DNA of 12,383 nucleotides from Eggerthellaceae bacterium (GTDB lineage: Bacteria > Actinomycetota > Coriobacteriia > Coriobacteriales > Eggerthellaceae), in the NCBI GenBank assembly GCA_017533165.1, contig JAFXIM010000041.1, forward strand, positions 1-12,383. Reading direction: 5' to 3'. Shown piece after piece: positions 5,805 to 12,383 of the stretch (positions are counted from its first letter, which is position 1; each line of letters starts with the position of its first letter). The notes beneath the pieces were generated by a model. That model made no database searches. It saw nothing but the letters and a program-made list of their open reading frames with translations, and was not told where the DNA came from. A program made the position numbers and the translations under genes.

Positions 5805-5843
5805 GGGGTTCCTTTCCCTGAGCCTTCTTAAGCGTTGTGCTTC

Positions 5844-8252
5844 TTACTTCAAGCGTTTCGCATGACCCGCCTGACCGGGAACCATACGACGCGCCTCAAA
5901 CACGTTTTCCACCTCAGCGAGGCGCTTGAGCGTGCGCTCGATGGCGGAAAGATCGGACACCTGAATAAGGAATCGCATTTCAACCACGCCGTCACGATGC
6001 GTGGTAAGCGAGCAGGACATGACGTTTGCGCCCGCCTCAGATAAAACGCTCGTAACGTCAAGGAGAAGGTTCAAGCGATCGAGGGATTCAATATAGATCT
6101 CCACCTGATATGACGACGCCTTGGACTGCTTGCCCTCCCAAGAGACATTGATGAGACGCTCGGGCTCCTTCTTCAGTTCGACGGCGTTCGGGCAGTCGGC
6201 GCGATGAACCGAAACGCCGCGGCCGCGCGTTACGAAACCGAGAATCTCGTCTCCAGGTACGGGGTTGCAGCACTTCGACAGGCGCACGAGAACGTCGTCG
6301 ATACCCTTCACCACCACGCCGTTCGAGGAATGCGTTTCGTGCTTCTTGGGACGCTTCACACTGGTGAGCATGGGAGGCATGATGCCCGTAGAGCCAGACC
6401 CCATGCCTATGCTGGGCTTTTCCGCGTCTTCGGTGCCGCGGTCGACCAGGATCTTGAGCAAGCGGTTGGCCACGTGCTGAGCGCTTTCCTTGCCCGTGCC
6501 AATGTTGACCAGCATGTCATCGGGATCCCGGAAGCCCATGTGCTCGGCAACCTGCTTCATGGCTCGCATGGACTGCGCGCTCGAAATGCCCAGGCCGTGC
6601 TTGCGCATTTCGCGCGTGAGCTTGTCCCTGCCAAATTGCAGATCGTCGGATCGGCTGATCTTGGAGAAATAAGACCTGATCTTGCTGCGAGCAGAAGGCG
6701 TTTTCACGATGTTGAGCCAGTCGCGCGAGGGACCGGCGCTCTTCTGCGTGAGGATCTCGACGCGGTCACCCGTCTGAAGCTCGTACGTAAGGGGGACGAT
6801 GGAACCGTTAACCTTCGCACCAACGCAATGGTTGCCAACCTCGGTGTGGATGGCATAGGCGAAATCAACGGGAGTAGATCCAGCACGCAGGTTCATGACC
6901 TCGCCCTTCGGCGTAAACACGAAGACCTCGGACGGCGCGAGATCCATCTTAAGCGACTTGAGGAACTCGCGCGAATCCTGCGTCTCGTCCTGCCAGTCAA
7001 CCATCTGGCGAAGCCAAGCTAGCTGCTGGTCGAGCTCGTCGTTCGAACCCTTACCGCCCGATTCTTTGTAGCGCCAATGCGCGGCAACGCCGTATTCGCT
7101 CTTCTGATGCATTTCCTCAGTACGGATCTGCACCTCGAGCGGACGGCCCGTCGGCCCCATGACCGTCGTATGAAGCGACTGGTACATGTTGAACTTGGGC
7201 ATGGCGATGTAGTCCTTGAAGCGGCCCGGCATGGGATGCCACAGCGTGTGTACGGCACCGAGAGCGGAATAGCAATCGCGCACGGACTTCACAATGATGC
7301 GCACGGCGATGAGGTCGTAGATCTCGGAGAAGCCCTTGCCCTTGGTGGACATCTTCTGGTAGATGGAGTACAGATGCTTCGGGCGGCCCATGATTTGCGC
7401 CTGAATGCCTACCTTCTCCATTTCCCCGCGGAGGATGCCGATGACATCGCCCAGGTAGCTTTCACGGTCGGCACGGCTGTCGGTGACCATGCGCGAGACC
7501 TGCTTGTACTTGTTGGGCTCCAGGTAGAAAAAGGACAGGTCCTCAAGCTCCCATTTGATGGAGTTGACGCCCAAACGATGCGCAATGGGCGCATAGATCT
7601 CAAGCGTTTCGCGCGATTTGAAGATACGACGATCTTCGCGCAGAGCGGCTAGGGTGCGCATGTTGTGCAAGCGGTCGGCAAGCTTGATGACGATGACGCG
7701 GATGTCCTTGCTCATGGCGACGAACATCTTGCGAATAGTGGCCGCCTGCTCATCCGAGAGGCTCTCCACCTCGATCTGGGTAATCTTGGTAACGCCTTCG
7801 ACCAGCTGGCGCACCTGGGCGTTGAAGACCTTCTCAACGTCGGCGGAGGTGATATCGGTGTCCTCTACGGTGTCATGCAGAAGCGCAGCGCACAGGGTTT
7901 CAACATCCATGCGAAGGTCGGCGAGGATGATGGCCACCTCGATGGGATGGATGATGAAGGGCTCGCCGCTCTTGCGGCACTGGCCCTTATGAGCTGCCGA
8001 GGCAAAATCGAAGGCCCGTTTGAGCATAGATCGCTCGGAAACGTCGAGATAGGCGTCGGTGAGCTCTTTGAGCTCGGCAAAGCGCTCTTCGGGGGTTTTG
8101 GGCCCACGGCTTTCCGCCCGCCTGGCATTTGCCGCCATGGAGCGCTCGGGCGCATAGGCGCGACCGAGCATATCTTCCGCAGGGCGCCCGTTCGATGCGC
8201 CCGGCATAGCTTCGCCGAGAAGCTCTTCCTTTTTATGTCGTTCAGCGCCCAC
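5844..8252 (-). CDS. rel: Bifunctional (p)ppGpp synthetase/hydrolase Rel
   Basis: An 802-residue long RelA/SpoT homologue that makes and degrades the stringent-response alarmone (p)ppGpp. Order: N-terminal HD hydrolase with H88, H102, HDTVEDT (126-132) and LADRLHNMRT (191-200), all intact; synthetase with YDLIAVRIIV (312-321), RFKDYIAMPK (344-353), YQSLHTTV (357-364) and EVQIRTEEMH (373-382); TGS (about 440-502); the zinc-finger/RIS region CCNPVPGDEILGF...HRADCPN (661-689); and a C-terminal ACT domain (about 715-790). RFKD, rather than ExDD, is the signature of bifunctional Rel enzymes, and the intact HD motif agrees. Start GTG 8252 follows AAGGGAGG (8258-8265) by 5 nt. The first 55 or so residues are an unconserved charged extension; an internal start is possible but the ribosome binding site favours GTG. 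It sits 143 bp after recJ-recQ and 39 bp before the MBL gene. Confidence 0.97.
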   Translation of the reverse strand: MGAERHKKEELLGEAMPGASNGRPAEDMLGRAYAPERSMAANARRAESRGPKTPEERFAELKELTDAYLDVSERSMLKRAFDFASAAHKGQCRKSGEPFIIHPIEVAIILADLRMDVETLCAALLHDTVEDTDITSADVEKVFNAQVRQLVEGVTKITQIEVESLSDEQAATIRKMFVAMSKDIRVIVIKLADRLHNMRTLAALREDRRIFKSRETLEIYAPIAHRLGVNSIKWELEDLSFFYLEPNKYKQVSRMVTDSRADRESYLGDVIGILRGEMEKVGIQAQIMGRPKHLYSIYQKMSTKGKGFSEIYDLIAVRIIVKSVRDCYSALGAVHTLWHPMPGRFKDYIAMPKFNMYQSLHTTVMGPTGRPLEVQIRTEEMHQKSEYGVAAHWRYKESGGKGSNDELDQQLAWLRQMVDWQDETQDSREFLKSLKMDLAPSEVFVFTPKGEVMNLRAGSTPVDFAYAIHTEVGNHCVGAKVNGSIVPLTYELQTGDRVEILTQKSAGPSRDWLNIVKTPSARSKIRSYFSKISRSDDLQFGRDKLTREMRKHGLGISSAQSMRAMKQVAEHMGFRDPDDMLVNIGTGKESAQHVANRLLKILVDRGTEDAEKPSIGMGSGSTGIMPPMLTSVKRPKKHETHSSNGVVVKGIDDVLVRLSKCCNPVPGDEILGFVTRGRGVSVHRADCPNAVELKKEPERLINVSWEGKQSKASSYQVEIYIESLDRLNLLLDVTSVLSEAGANVMSCSLTTHRDGVVEMRFLIQVSDLSAIERTLKRLAEVENVFEARRMVPGQAGHAKRLK

Positions 8253-8289
8253 AAGCGCCTCCCTTCCCGCAGGTCTGCCCTTTCGACGA

Positions 8290-8301
8290 AGCTTGCAAGC
8301 T
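8290..8301. promoter_or_regulatory. 12-bp perfect palindrome upstream of rel
   Basis: AGCTTGCAAGCT lies 38 bp upstream of the rel GTG start, in the 143-bp gap after recJ-recQ. It is perfectly self-complementary. It could be an operator or chance. No convincing promoter was found in this gap, so rel may be read from the recJ-recQ transcript or from a promoter I could not recognise. Confidence 0.25.
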
Positions 8302-8395
8302 CATGCCCGACTGACTTTGCCCCATCACGCAAACCTGACCACCAGCAGCAAGCAGACAATACCGCTGCCGCGAAACAATCATGTGCCGTACGCCG

Positions 8396-11300
8396 CTAGT
8401 ACCAACGGCGCCAGTTGCTCGGCACGATCGGCCGAGACACGCGAACGGTCAAACCCTGCGAATCGCAGCGCATGGCCCAATCCCTGAACGCGTTGAACAC
8501 GTCACGTTCGTCGAGGCCCTCGCGATAGCGGATACTGTCAGAGAGCTCCACGCGCGATGCCTGCTCGTTGACGCGAATCCAATAGAGGGTCCGTCCCGCG
8601 CTATAGGATACACGTGTTTCTATCAAGCCCAGCTCTTGGAAAACAGCGAGGGCGCAGGCGGCGGACGAGGGGCTCACCTTGTGCATGTCATCACTTGCAA
8701 GCGTGGCCAGATCCATCGACGTCAGGCAGAAGAACTCACCTGGATTAGCGCGCTGCAGGGCGCGCAGGCGACGGTATACCTGCGCCATGACGTCATGGTC
8801 GGGCGTCATATCAGACAGAATGCGTTCGTTTATGGCTATGTCACCGCGACCGTAAAGCAAGTGCACCACGGCAGGAAGGCCGTCGCGCCCGGCACGGCCG
8901 CTCATCTGGTTGAATTCGATCTCGTTGAAAGGCATGTGGTACAGGACCACATGGCGGATGTTGGGAATGTCTATGCCCTCTCCGAAGGCCGAAGTGGCCA
9001 CCAGCACCGTAAGCGCATCCACGCGGAACAGCTCCTCGATGCGACTGCGCTCAAACCTGGTGAGGCCGGCATTGTAGAAACCGATAAGCGGCGCAAGCTG
9101 GGGAACACGCCTGCGCAGTATGCGTGCAAGTGCCACCGACTGCTCGCGCGAATTGACGTAAATGACCGTCTTCTCGCCCGTTGCAACCAGAGAGGCCAGG
9201 TAGTCATCGCGATTCTTGATGTTGCGCTGATCGTCAACGTAGAGGTTATCACGCGAGGTTTCGTCGAATACTCCCTCATCAAGCGGCAGCGAGGAATCAA
9301 TGATACGCGCCACGTCATCGGAGGCGGTTGCCGTCACCGCAAGCACAGTGGGTTTGCCCAGGCGCGCCAAAGCCCGCCCAAGCTCAACGTATGCGGGACG
9401 CTGCCCCGCCTTGGACATGCCGATATGGTGGGCTTCGTCAACCACGGCAAAGCCAATGCGACCACAAGCGGCGAAGCTCGAAACGTGATAGCAGAAAAAC
9501 TCGGGCGTGGTCATGACGATGTCAAGCGTGCCCTTCGCCAAGTTCTCGTACACCTCTGCCCGCTCTTCAGGAAGGCTCTCGCCCGTAATGACGGCGCAGG
9601 TGATGCCAAACTCCTCTAAGGTAGAAGAGATGCGGAAGGCCTGATCGGCGATGAGGGCGCGCAAGGGGTACACGAACAGGCTTGCCTGGCCTTTTACGAG
9701 GGCGCGCCAAGCAGCGTGCACCTGGAAGGTAAGCGACTTTCCGCGACCCGTTGCCATGACGGCGAGGGTGGACTGGTCGGCCTTGAGTCGCTCGAGGATC
9801 ATGCGCTGCGAAGGATGGGGCTCGAAGCCCCCGATGAGCGCGCGGATAACCGCCTCCTCAAGGGCTGCGGGGTTCTGGGCGGCCAGTATGGCCCAGCGCT
9901 GGCGATTAATATCGCGCGCCGCCCGACACCATTCGGGACCGCCGGTCTTGCGTCCGCCCGGCGTGAGCAAAGCTTCATCGCCTTCTGCGAATAGGCCCGA
10001 GAACAGAGCCAATGCCTCCGGATCGAGGCATGCCTCGAGCGCATTGCACATGCGCGCAGGGCTAACGTCTTCGAGCATAGCCTTCACCGTGCGGCGGCCG
10101 CGCCATTCGTCGATCTGAACCGAGAAGGCGGCATCGACCAAGGTGTCGGTGTAGAGCAGGGTTTCGATCTGAGAGCAGTGAAACATAATGCCGCCAACCG
10201 AGCAGCGACCGTTAGTCAAAGTGCAGGCGAAATGATTCTTGTCAGTTCCAACCGCACGTGCGTTGGTGAGAGTGACGTTGCGTGCGAGGAAACAGGGCAC
10301 GGGGTTTTCCTGGCCGAAGGGAGCCAGGTCCTCAAGCTTGGTGATGTTTTCCAAGGTAAGTTCGTCGAGCTCGACGCAGGTGTCAACCTCGATGAGGGGA
10401 TGGAAGTCATCATCGGGAAGGCCGTCCATGTAGGCGCACAGGCGGCGCGTGAACTCAGAAAGGTTGCTGGTAGGAAGGGTCACGCCCACCGCAGCCTCAT
10501 GCCCGCCGAAGCGCGTGGTGAGGTCTGCCACTGACTCAATGGCGGCAAACAGGTTGACCGAGCCGACGCTGCGGCCCGAGCCTCGGGCCTCTTCCCCGTC
10601 GATGGTGAATAAAAGCGTGGGGACCCCGTAGCTGTTAACCAAGCGGCTTGCCACAATGCCCTTCACGCCCTCATGCCAGCCCTCGCCCGACACCACCAAG
10701 GCGCGTTGCCCTTGATAAACGCGGGCAGCCTGATCCTTTGCTATTTCGGAAAGCTCCGCCTCAATGGCGCGACGCTGGTCATTCACGGATTCAAGACGCT
10801 CGGCAAGCGCGCAGGCTTCGGGGAAGTTGTCGCTCATCAAAAGATCGAGAGCGATCTGCGCATCTCCCATGCGGCCCGCAGCATTAAGGCGCGGGATCAG
10901 GGAGAAGCTCAAGTTGGTAGCCGTCAAGGGTTTGCCCGCAACGCCGGTAGTTCCCAAGAGCGCGGCGATGCAGGGGCGCGGATTGGAGTTCATCTTCTCC
11001 AGGCCATCCGCCACAAGCGCACGGTTCTCCCCCCGCATGGGCATGAGGTCAGCGACCGTTCCCAAGGTGGCGAAGTCAGTGTATGAGCGCCAAAGATGCG
11101 GGTAGCCCATGCGACTTCCCAAAACCTGGACCAACTTGAGGGCAACGCCAACACCCGCGAGAATGGAGCTTTCGCAACCCTTTCCCATCTTGGGGTCGGC
11201 CACAGGAACGCCCTGCGGCACAAGGTCGGCGGCCTCATGATGATCGGTGATGGCAACGTCAATTCCGTCGGCTAAAATGGTCGACACCTCGTGCCTGCAA

Positions 11301-11740
11301 GCAATGCCGCAGTCAACCGTCACGATAAGCTCGGGATCAAGCGGCTTGATGCGCTCATACGCTGCAGCGGTGATGCCGTAGCCTTCATCGAAACGGCGCG
11401 GGATGAAAGGTGTAGCCTTGCCTCCGAGCGCCCGCAGACCACGCGTGAGGACGGTAGTAGCCGAAATGCCATCGAGATCGAAATCGCCGAAAACCACCAC
11501 ATGCCTGCGACGGCGAACGGCCTCTTCGAGAGCGTCGGCAACATCAGCCATGCCGGGAATGTCGTAAGGATTGAGCCAGTCGCGCTCGAGGGAAGGGTTG
11601 AGGAAGGTGTGCGCAGAATCCAAGTCCTCGATGCCGCGAGCGACGAGGGTGCTCGCGATGAATCGGGGAAGATTCAGCTCCCGCTGCAAATATGCAACCT
11701 TCGCACCCTGTGCGGCACGAACCTTGAACTGCGCTGCCAT
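8396..11740 (-). CDS. recJ: RecJ exonuclease fused to a RecQ-like helicase
   Basis: One uninterrupted 1114-residue frame. Residues 1 to about 560 are RecJ, the 5'-3' single-strand DNA exonuclease: DFDLDG (86-91), VTVDCGI (141-147), DHH (166-168), DFATLGTVADLMP (222-234), the DHHA1 signatures GWHEGVKGIVASRL (354-367), GSGRS (387-391) and FGGH (411-414), and an OB-like region (about 450-558). Residues from about 640 are a RecQ-like superfamily 2 helicase: HPSQRMIL (642-649), Walker A ATGRGKS (663-669, K668), DEAH (768-771), TAT (803-805), motif IV near 859-868, AFGEGIDIPN (918-927) and QMSGRAGRDG (945-954). A winged-helix-like tail follows, with no RecQ four-cysteine zinc site and no HRDC. Known RecJ enzymes are usually 570-800 residues with no helicase. 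Start ATG 11740 is 9 nt after GAGG; the longer TTG 11746 is too close to it. First gene of the recJ-rel-MBL cluster. Confidence 0.93.
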   Translation of the reverse strand: MAAQFKVRAAQGAKVAYLQRELNLPRFIASTLVARGIEDLDSAHTFLNPSLERDWLNPYDIPGMADVADALEEAVRRRRHVVVFGDFDLDGISATTVLTRGLRALGGKATPFIPRRFDEGYGITAAAYERIKPLDPELIVTVDCGIACRHEVSTILADGIDVAITDHHEAADLVPQGVPVADPKMGKGCESSILAGVGVALKLVQVLGSRMGYPHLWRSYTDFATLGTVADLMPMRGENRALVADGLEKMNSNPRPCIAALLGTTGVAGKPLTATNLSFSLIPRLNAAGRMGDAQIALDLLMSDNFPEACALAERLESVNDQRRAIEAELSEIAKDQAARVYQGQRALVVSGEGWHEGVKGIVASRLVNSYGVPTLLFTIDGEEARGSGRSVGSVNLFAAIESVADLTTRFGGHEAAVGVTLPTSNLSEFTRRLCAYMDGLPDDDFHPLIEVDTCVELDELTLENITKLEDLAPFGQENPVPCFLARNVTLTNARAVGTDKNHFACTLTNGRCSVGGIMFHCSQIETLLYTDTLVDAAFSVQIDEWRGRRTVKAMLEDVSPARMCNALEACLDPEALALFSGLFAEGDEALLTPGGRKTGGPEWCRAARDINRQRWAILAAQNPAALEEAVIRALIGGFEPHPSQRMILERLKADQSTLAVMATGRGKSLTFQVHAAWRALVKGQASLFVYPLRALIADQAFRISSTLEEFGITCAVITGESLPEERAEVYENLAKGTLDIVMTTPEFFCYHVSSFAACGRIGFAVVDEAHHIGMSKAGQRPAYVELGRALARLGKPTVLAVTATASDDVARIIDSSLPLDEGVFDETSRDNLYVDDQRNIKNRDDYLASLVATGEKTVIYVNSREQSVALARILRRRVPQLAPLIGFYNAGLTRFERSRIEELFRVDALTVLVATSAFGEGIDIPNIRHVVLYHMPFNEIEFNQMSGRAGRDGLPAVVHLLYGRGDIAINERILSDMTPDHDVMAQVYRRLRALQRANPGEFFCLTSMDLATLASDDMHKVSPSSAACALAVFQELGLIETRVSYSAGRTLYWIRVNEQASRVELSDSIRYREGLDERDVFNAFRDWAMRCDSQGLTVRVSRPIVPSNWRRWY

Positions 11741-11750
11741 TACCAATTAC

Positions 11751-11779
11751 CTCACATGCTTAGTTTTCTCGCCTATAAT
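11751..11779 (+). promoter_or_regulatory. Candidate promoter of the TSUP transporter gene
   Basis: A perfect TATAAT at 11774-11779 is preceded at 17 bp by CTCACA (11751-11756), which matches four of six bases of TTGACA. Initiation near 11786 would give a leader of about 128 nt. The leader contains two tiny frames (6 and 11 codons) with no clear ribosome binding site. A second -10-like TACAAT lies at 11864-11869 without a -35. Confidence 0.45.
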
Positions 11780-11913
11780 TTTCGCACAAAGATCCAGATG
11801 TGTCATTCAACAGGTCAAGAGGAACCAAACTGAGGTCATCAAGGCAAGAGATGCTTGCAAAGATACAATAGTCCGGCAGCAAAGCCGAGATAGAAAGCCA
11901 GCCCTTTTCAACC

Positions 11914-12383
11914 GTGGAAACCCTTCTCCCCTTCATCATTGTGTGCCCCCTCGCCCTGATAGCGGGTTTCGTAGACGCCATCGCAGGCGGCGGCGGACTG
12001 ATATCGCTTCCCGCCTTCTTTATGGCGGGAGTACCCGCGCACGTTGCCGTTGCCACCAACAAGATGATGGCCTGTATGGGCACCGCCTTGGCCACGGGGC
12101 GCTTCATCAAGCAAGGTTTCGTGAATTGGCGTTTGGCGTTGCCCTGCGCGGGCGTAGCCATTGCGGGATCTGCCGCCGGGGCAAACCTGGCGCTCGCTTT
12201 CAGCGACGAGGCCTTGCGCTGGATCATGCTCGTCATCGTACCTTTGACTGCCGCCTATATCATGCGCCCCAAAAGCATGGAACCACCCGAGGCCCTGCCC
12301 CCCGCACACCGCATGCTGGCGCTTTCGCTGACAATCGCGTTTGCCATAGGTGTTTATGACGGATTCTACGGTCCGGGAACGGG
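11914..12383 (+). CDS. TSUP/TauE-SafE family membrane transporter (partial, 3' end cut by window)
   Basis: The first 156 residues are present; the frame runs open into the window end. It is a membrane protein of the TSUP (DUF81, TauE/SafE, YfcA-like) family, whose members move sulfite, sulfonates or other small anions. The first-repeat signature AGFVDAIAGGGGLISLPAF (17-35) followed by HVAVATNKM (43-51) is typical, and GVYDGFYGPGT (146-156) is the start of the second internal repeat. Full members have about 250 residues, so roughly 100 are missing to the right. GTG 11914 is the only reasonable start: the frame is closed by TAG at 11869-11871 and has no ATG between. No clear ribosome binding site precedes it, which is odd for this window. 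The substrate cannot be assigned. Divergent from recJ-recQ across 173 bp. Confidence 0.88.
   Translation, partial: METLLPFIIVCPLALIAGFVDAIAGGGGLISLPAFFMAGVPAHVAVATNKMMACMGTALATGRFIKQGFVNWRLALPCAGVAIAGSAAGANLALAFSDEALRWIMLVIVPLTAAYIMRPKSMEPPEALPPAHRMLALSLTIAFAIGVYDGFYGPGT

Noticed and set aside
5118..5831. 237-codon plus-strand frame covering the MBL gene
   Set aside because: It is antisense to all MBL metal-ligand motifs and has no family-like sequence of its own.
8381..9619. 412-codon plus-strand frame opposite recJ-recQ
   Set aside because: It lies antisense to the helicase motifs of the fusion gene, has no ribosome binding site or recognisable domain, and is explained by GC-rich codon bias of the true gene.
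11571..12359. 262-codon plus-strand frame at the right end
   Set aside because: It overlaps recJ in antisense, and its later part is out of frame with the TSUP protein; it is Arg/His-rich as expected for a shifted frame.

Overview
The window looks like chromosomal DNA from a moderately GC-rich Gram-positive bacterium. My best guess is a gut Coriobacteriia (Eggerthella/Slackia-like) lineage. The reasons are a Veg-family protein, a bifunctional Rel next to recJ and an MBL hydrolase (an arrangement known from Firmicutes and relatives), strong AGGAGG-type ribosome binding sites, and a short-chain dehydrogenase that resembles, from memory, the Eggerthella bile-acid 12alpha-hydroxysteroid dehydrogenase group. 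The taxonomic call is inference. No phage, transposon, CRISPR or plasmid gene is visible.

Layout. 8-118: tRNA-Ala(CGC) with encoded CCA and its own terminator. 166-640: a Veg-family gene on the minus strand with terminator and candidate promoter. 609-910: non-coding leader. 911-1711: the SDR oxidoreductase on the plus strand, followed by a strong bidirectional terminator shared with the convergent UMF1/Atg22-like MFS transporter (1846-3069, minus). The MFS gene is divergent from a zinc-dependent phospholipase C-family protein (3160-4119, plus), with closely packed opposing -10 boxes between them. 4120-4389: a convergent intergenic region holding tandem imperfect repeats and a 101-bp long imperfect inverted repeat that could fold as one long RNA hairpin capped by a cUUCGg tetraloop. 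4390-5019: DUF47/PhoU-like protein, minus.

5136-11740 (minus strand, transcribed right to left) is a recJ-rel-MBL cluster. Its first gene is unusual: a 1114-residue protein joining a complete RecJ exonuclease (DHH, DHHA1 and OB regions) to a complete RecQ-like helicase core with all the usual helicase motifs. It is followed by a bifunctional (p)ppGpp synthetase/hydrolase and, 39 nt later, an MBL-fold hydrolase. In many Firmicutes the order is recJ-apt-rel-dtd-MBL; here apt and dtd are absent. The right edge holds the first 156 residues of a TSUP/TauE-SafE-type membrane transporter, divergent from recJ-recQ and cut by the window end.

Most interesting: the RecJ-RecQ fusion, in which two partners of RecF-pathway DNA end resection are covalently joined, and the structured 4246-4346 element. 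The rest is ordinary housekeeping and transport content.
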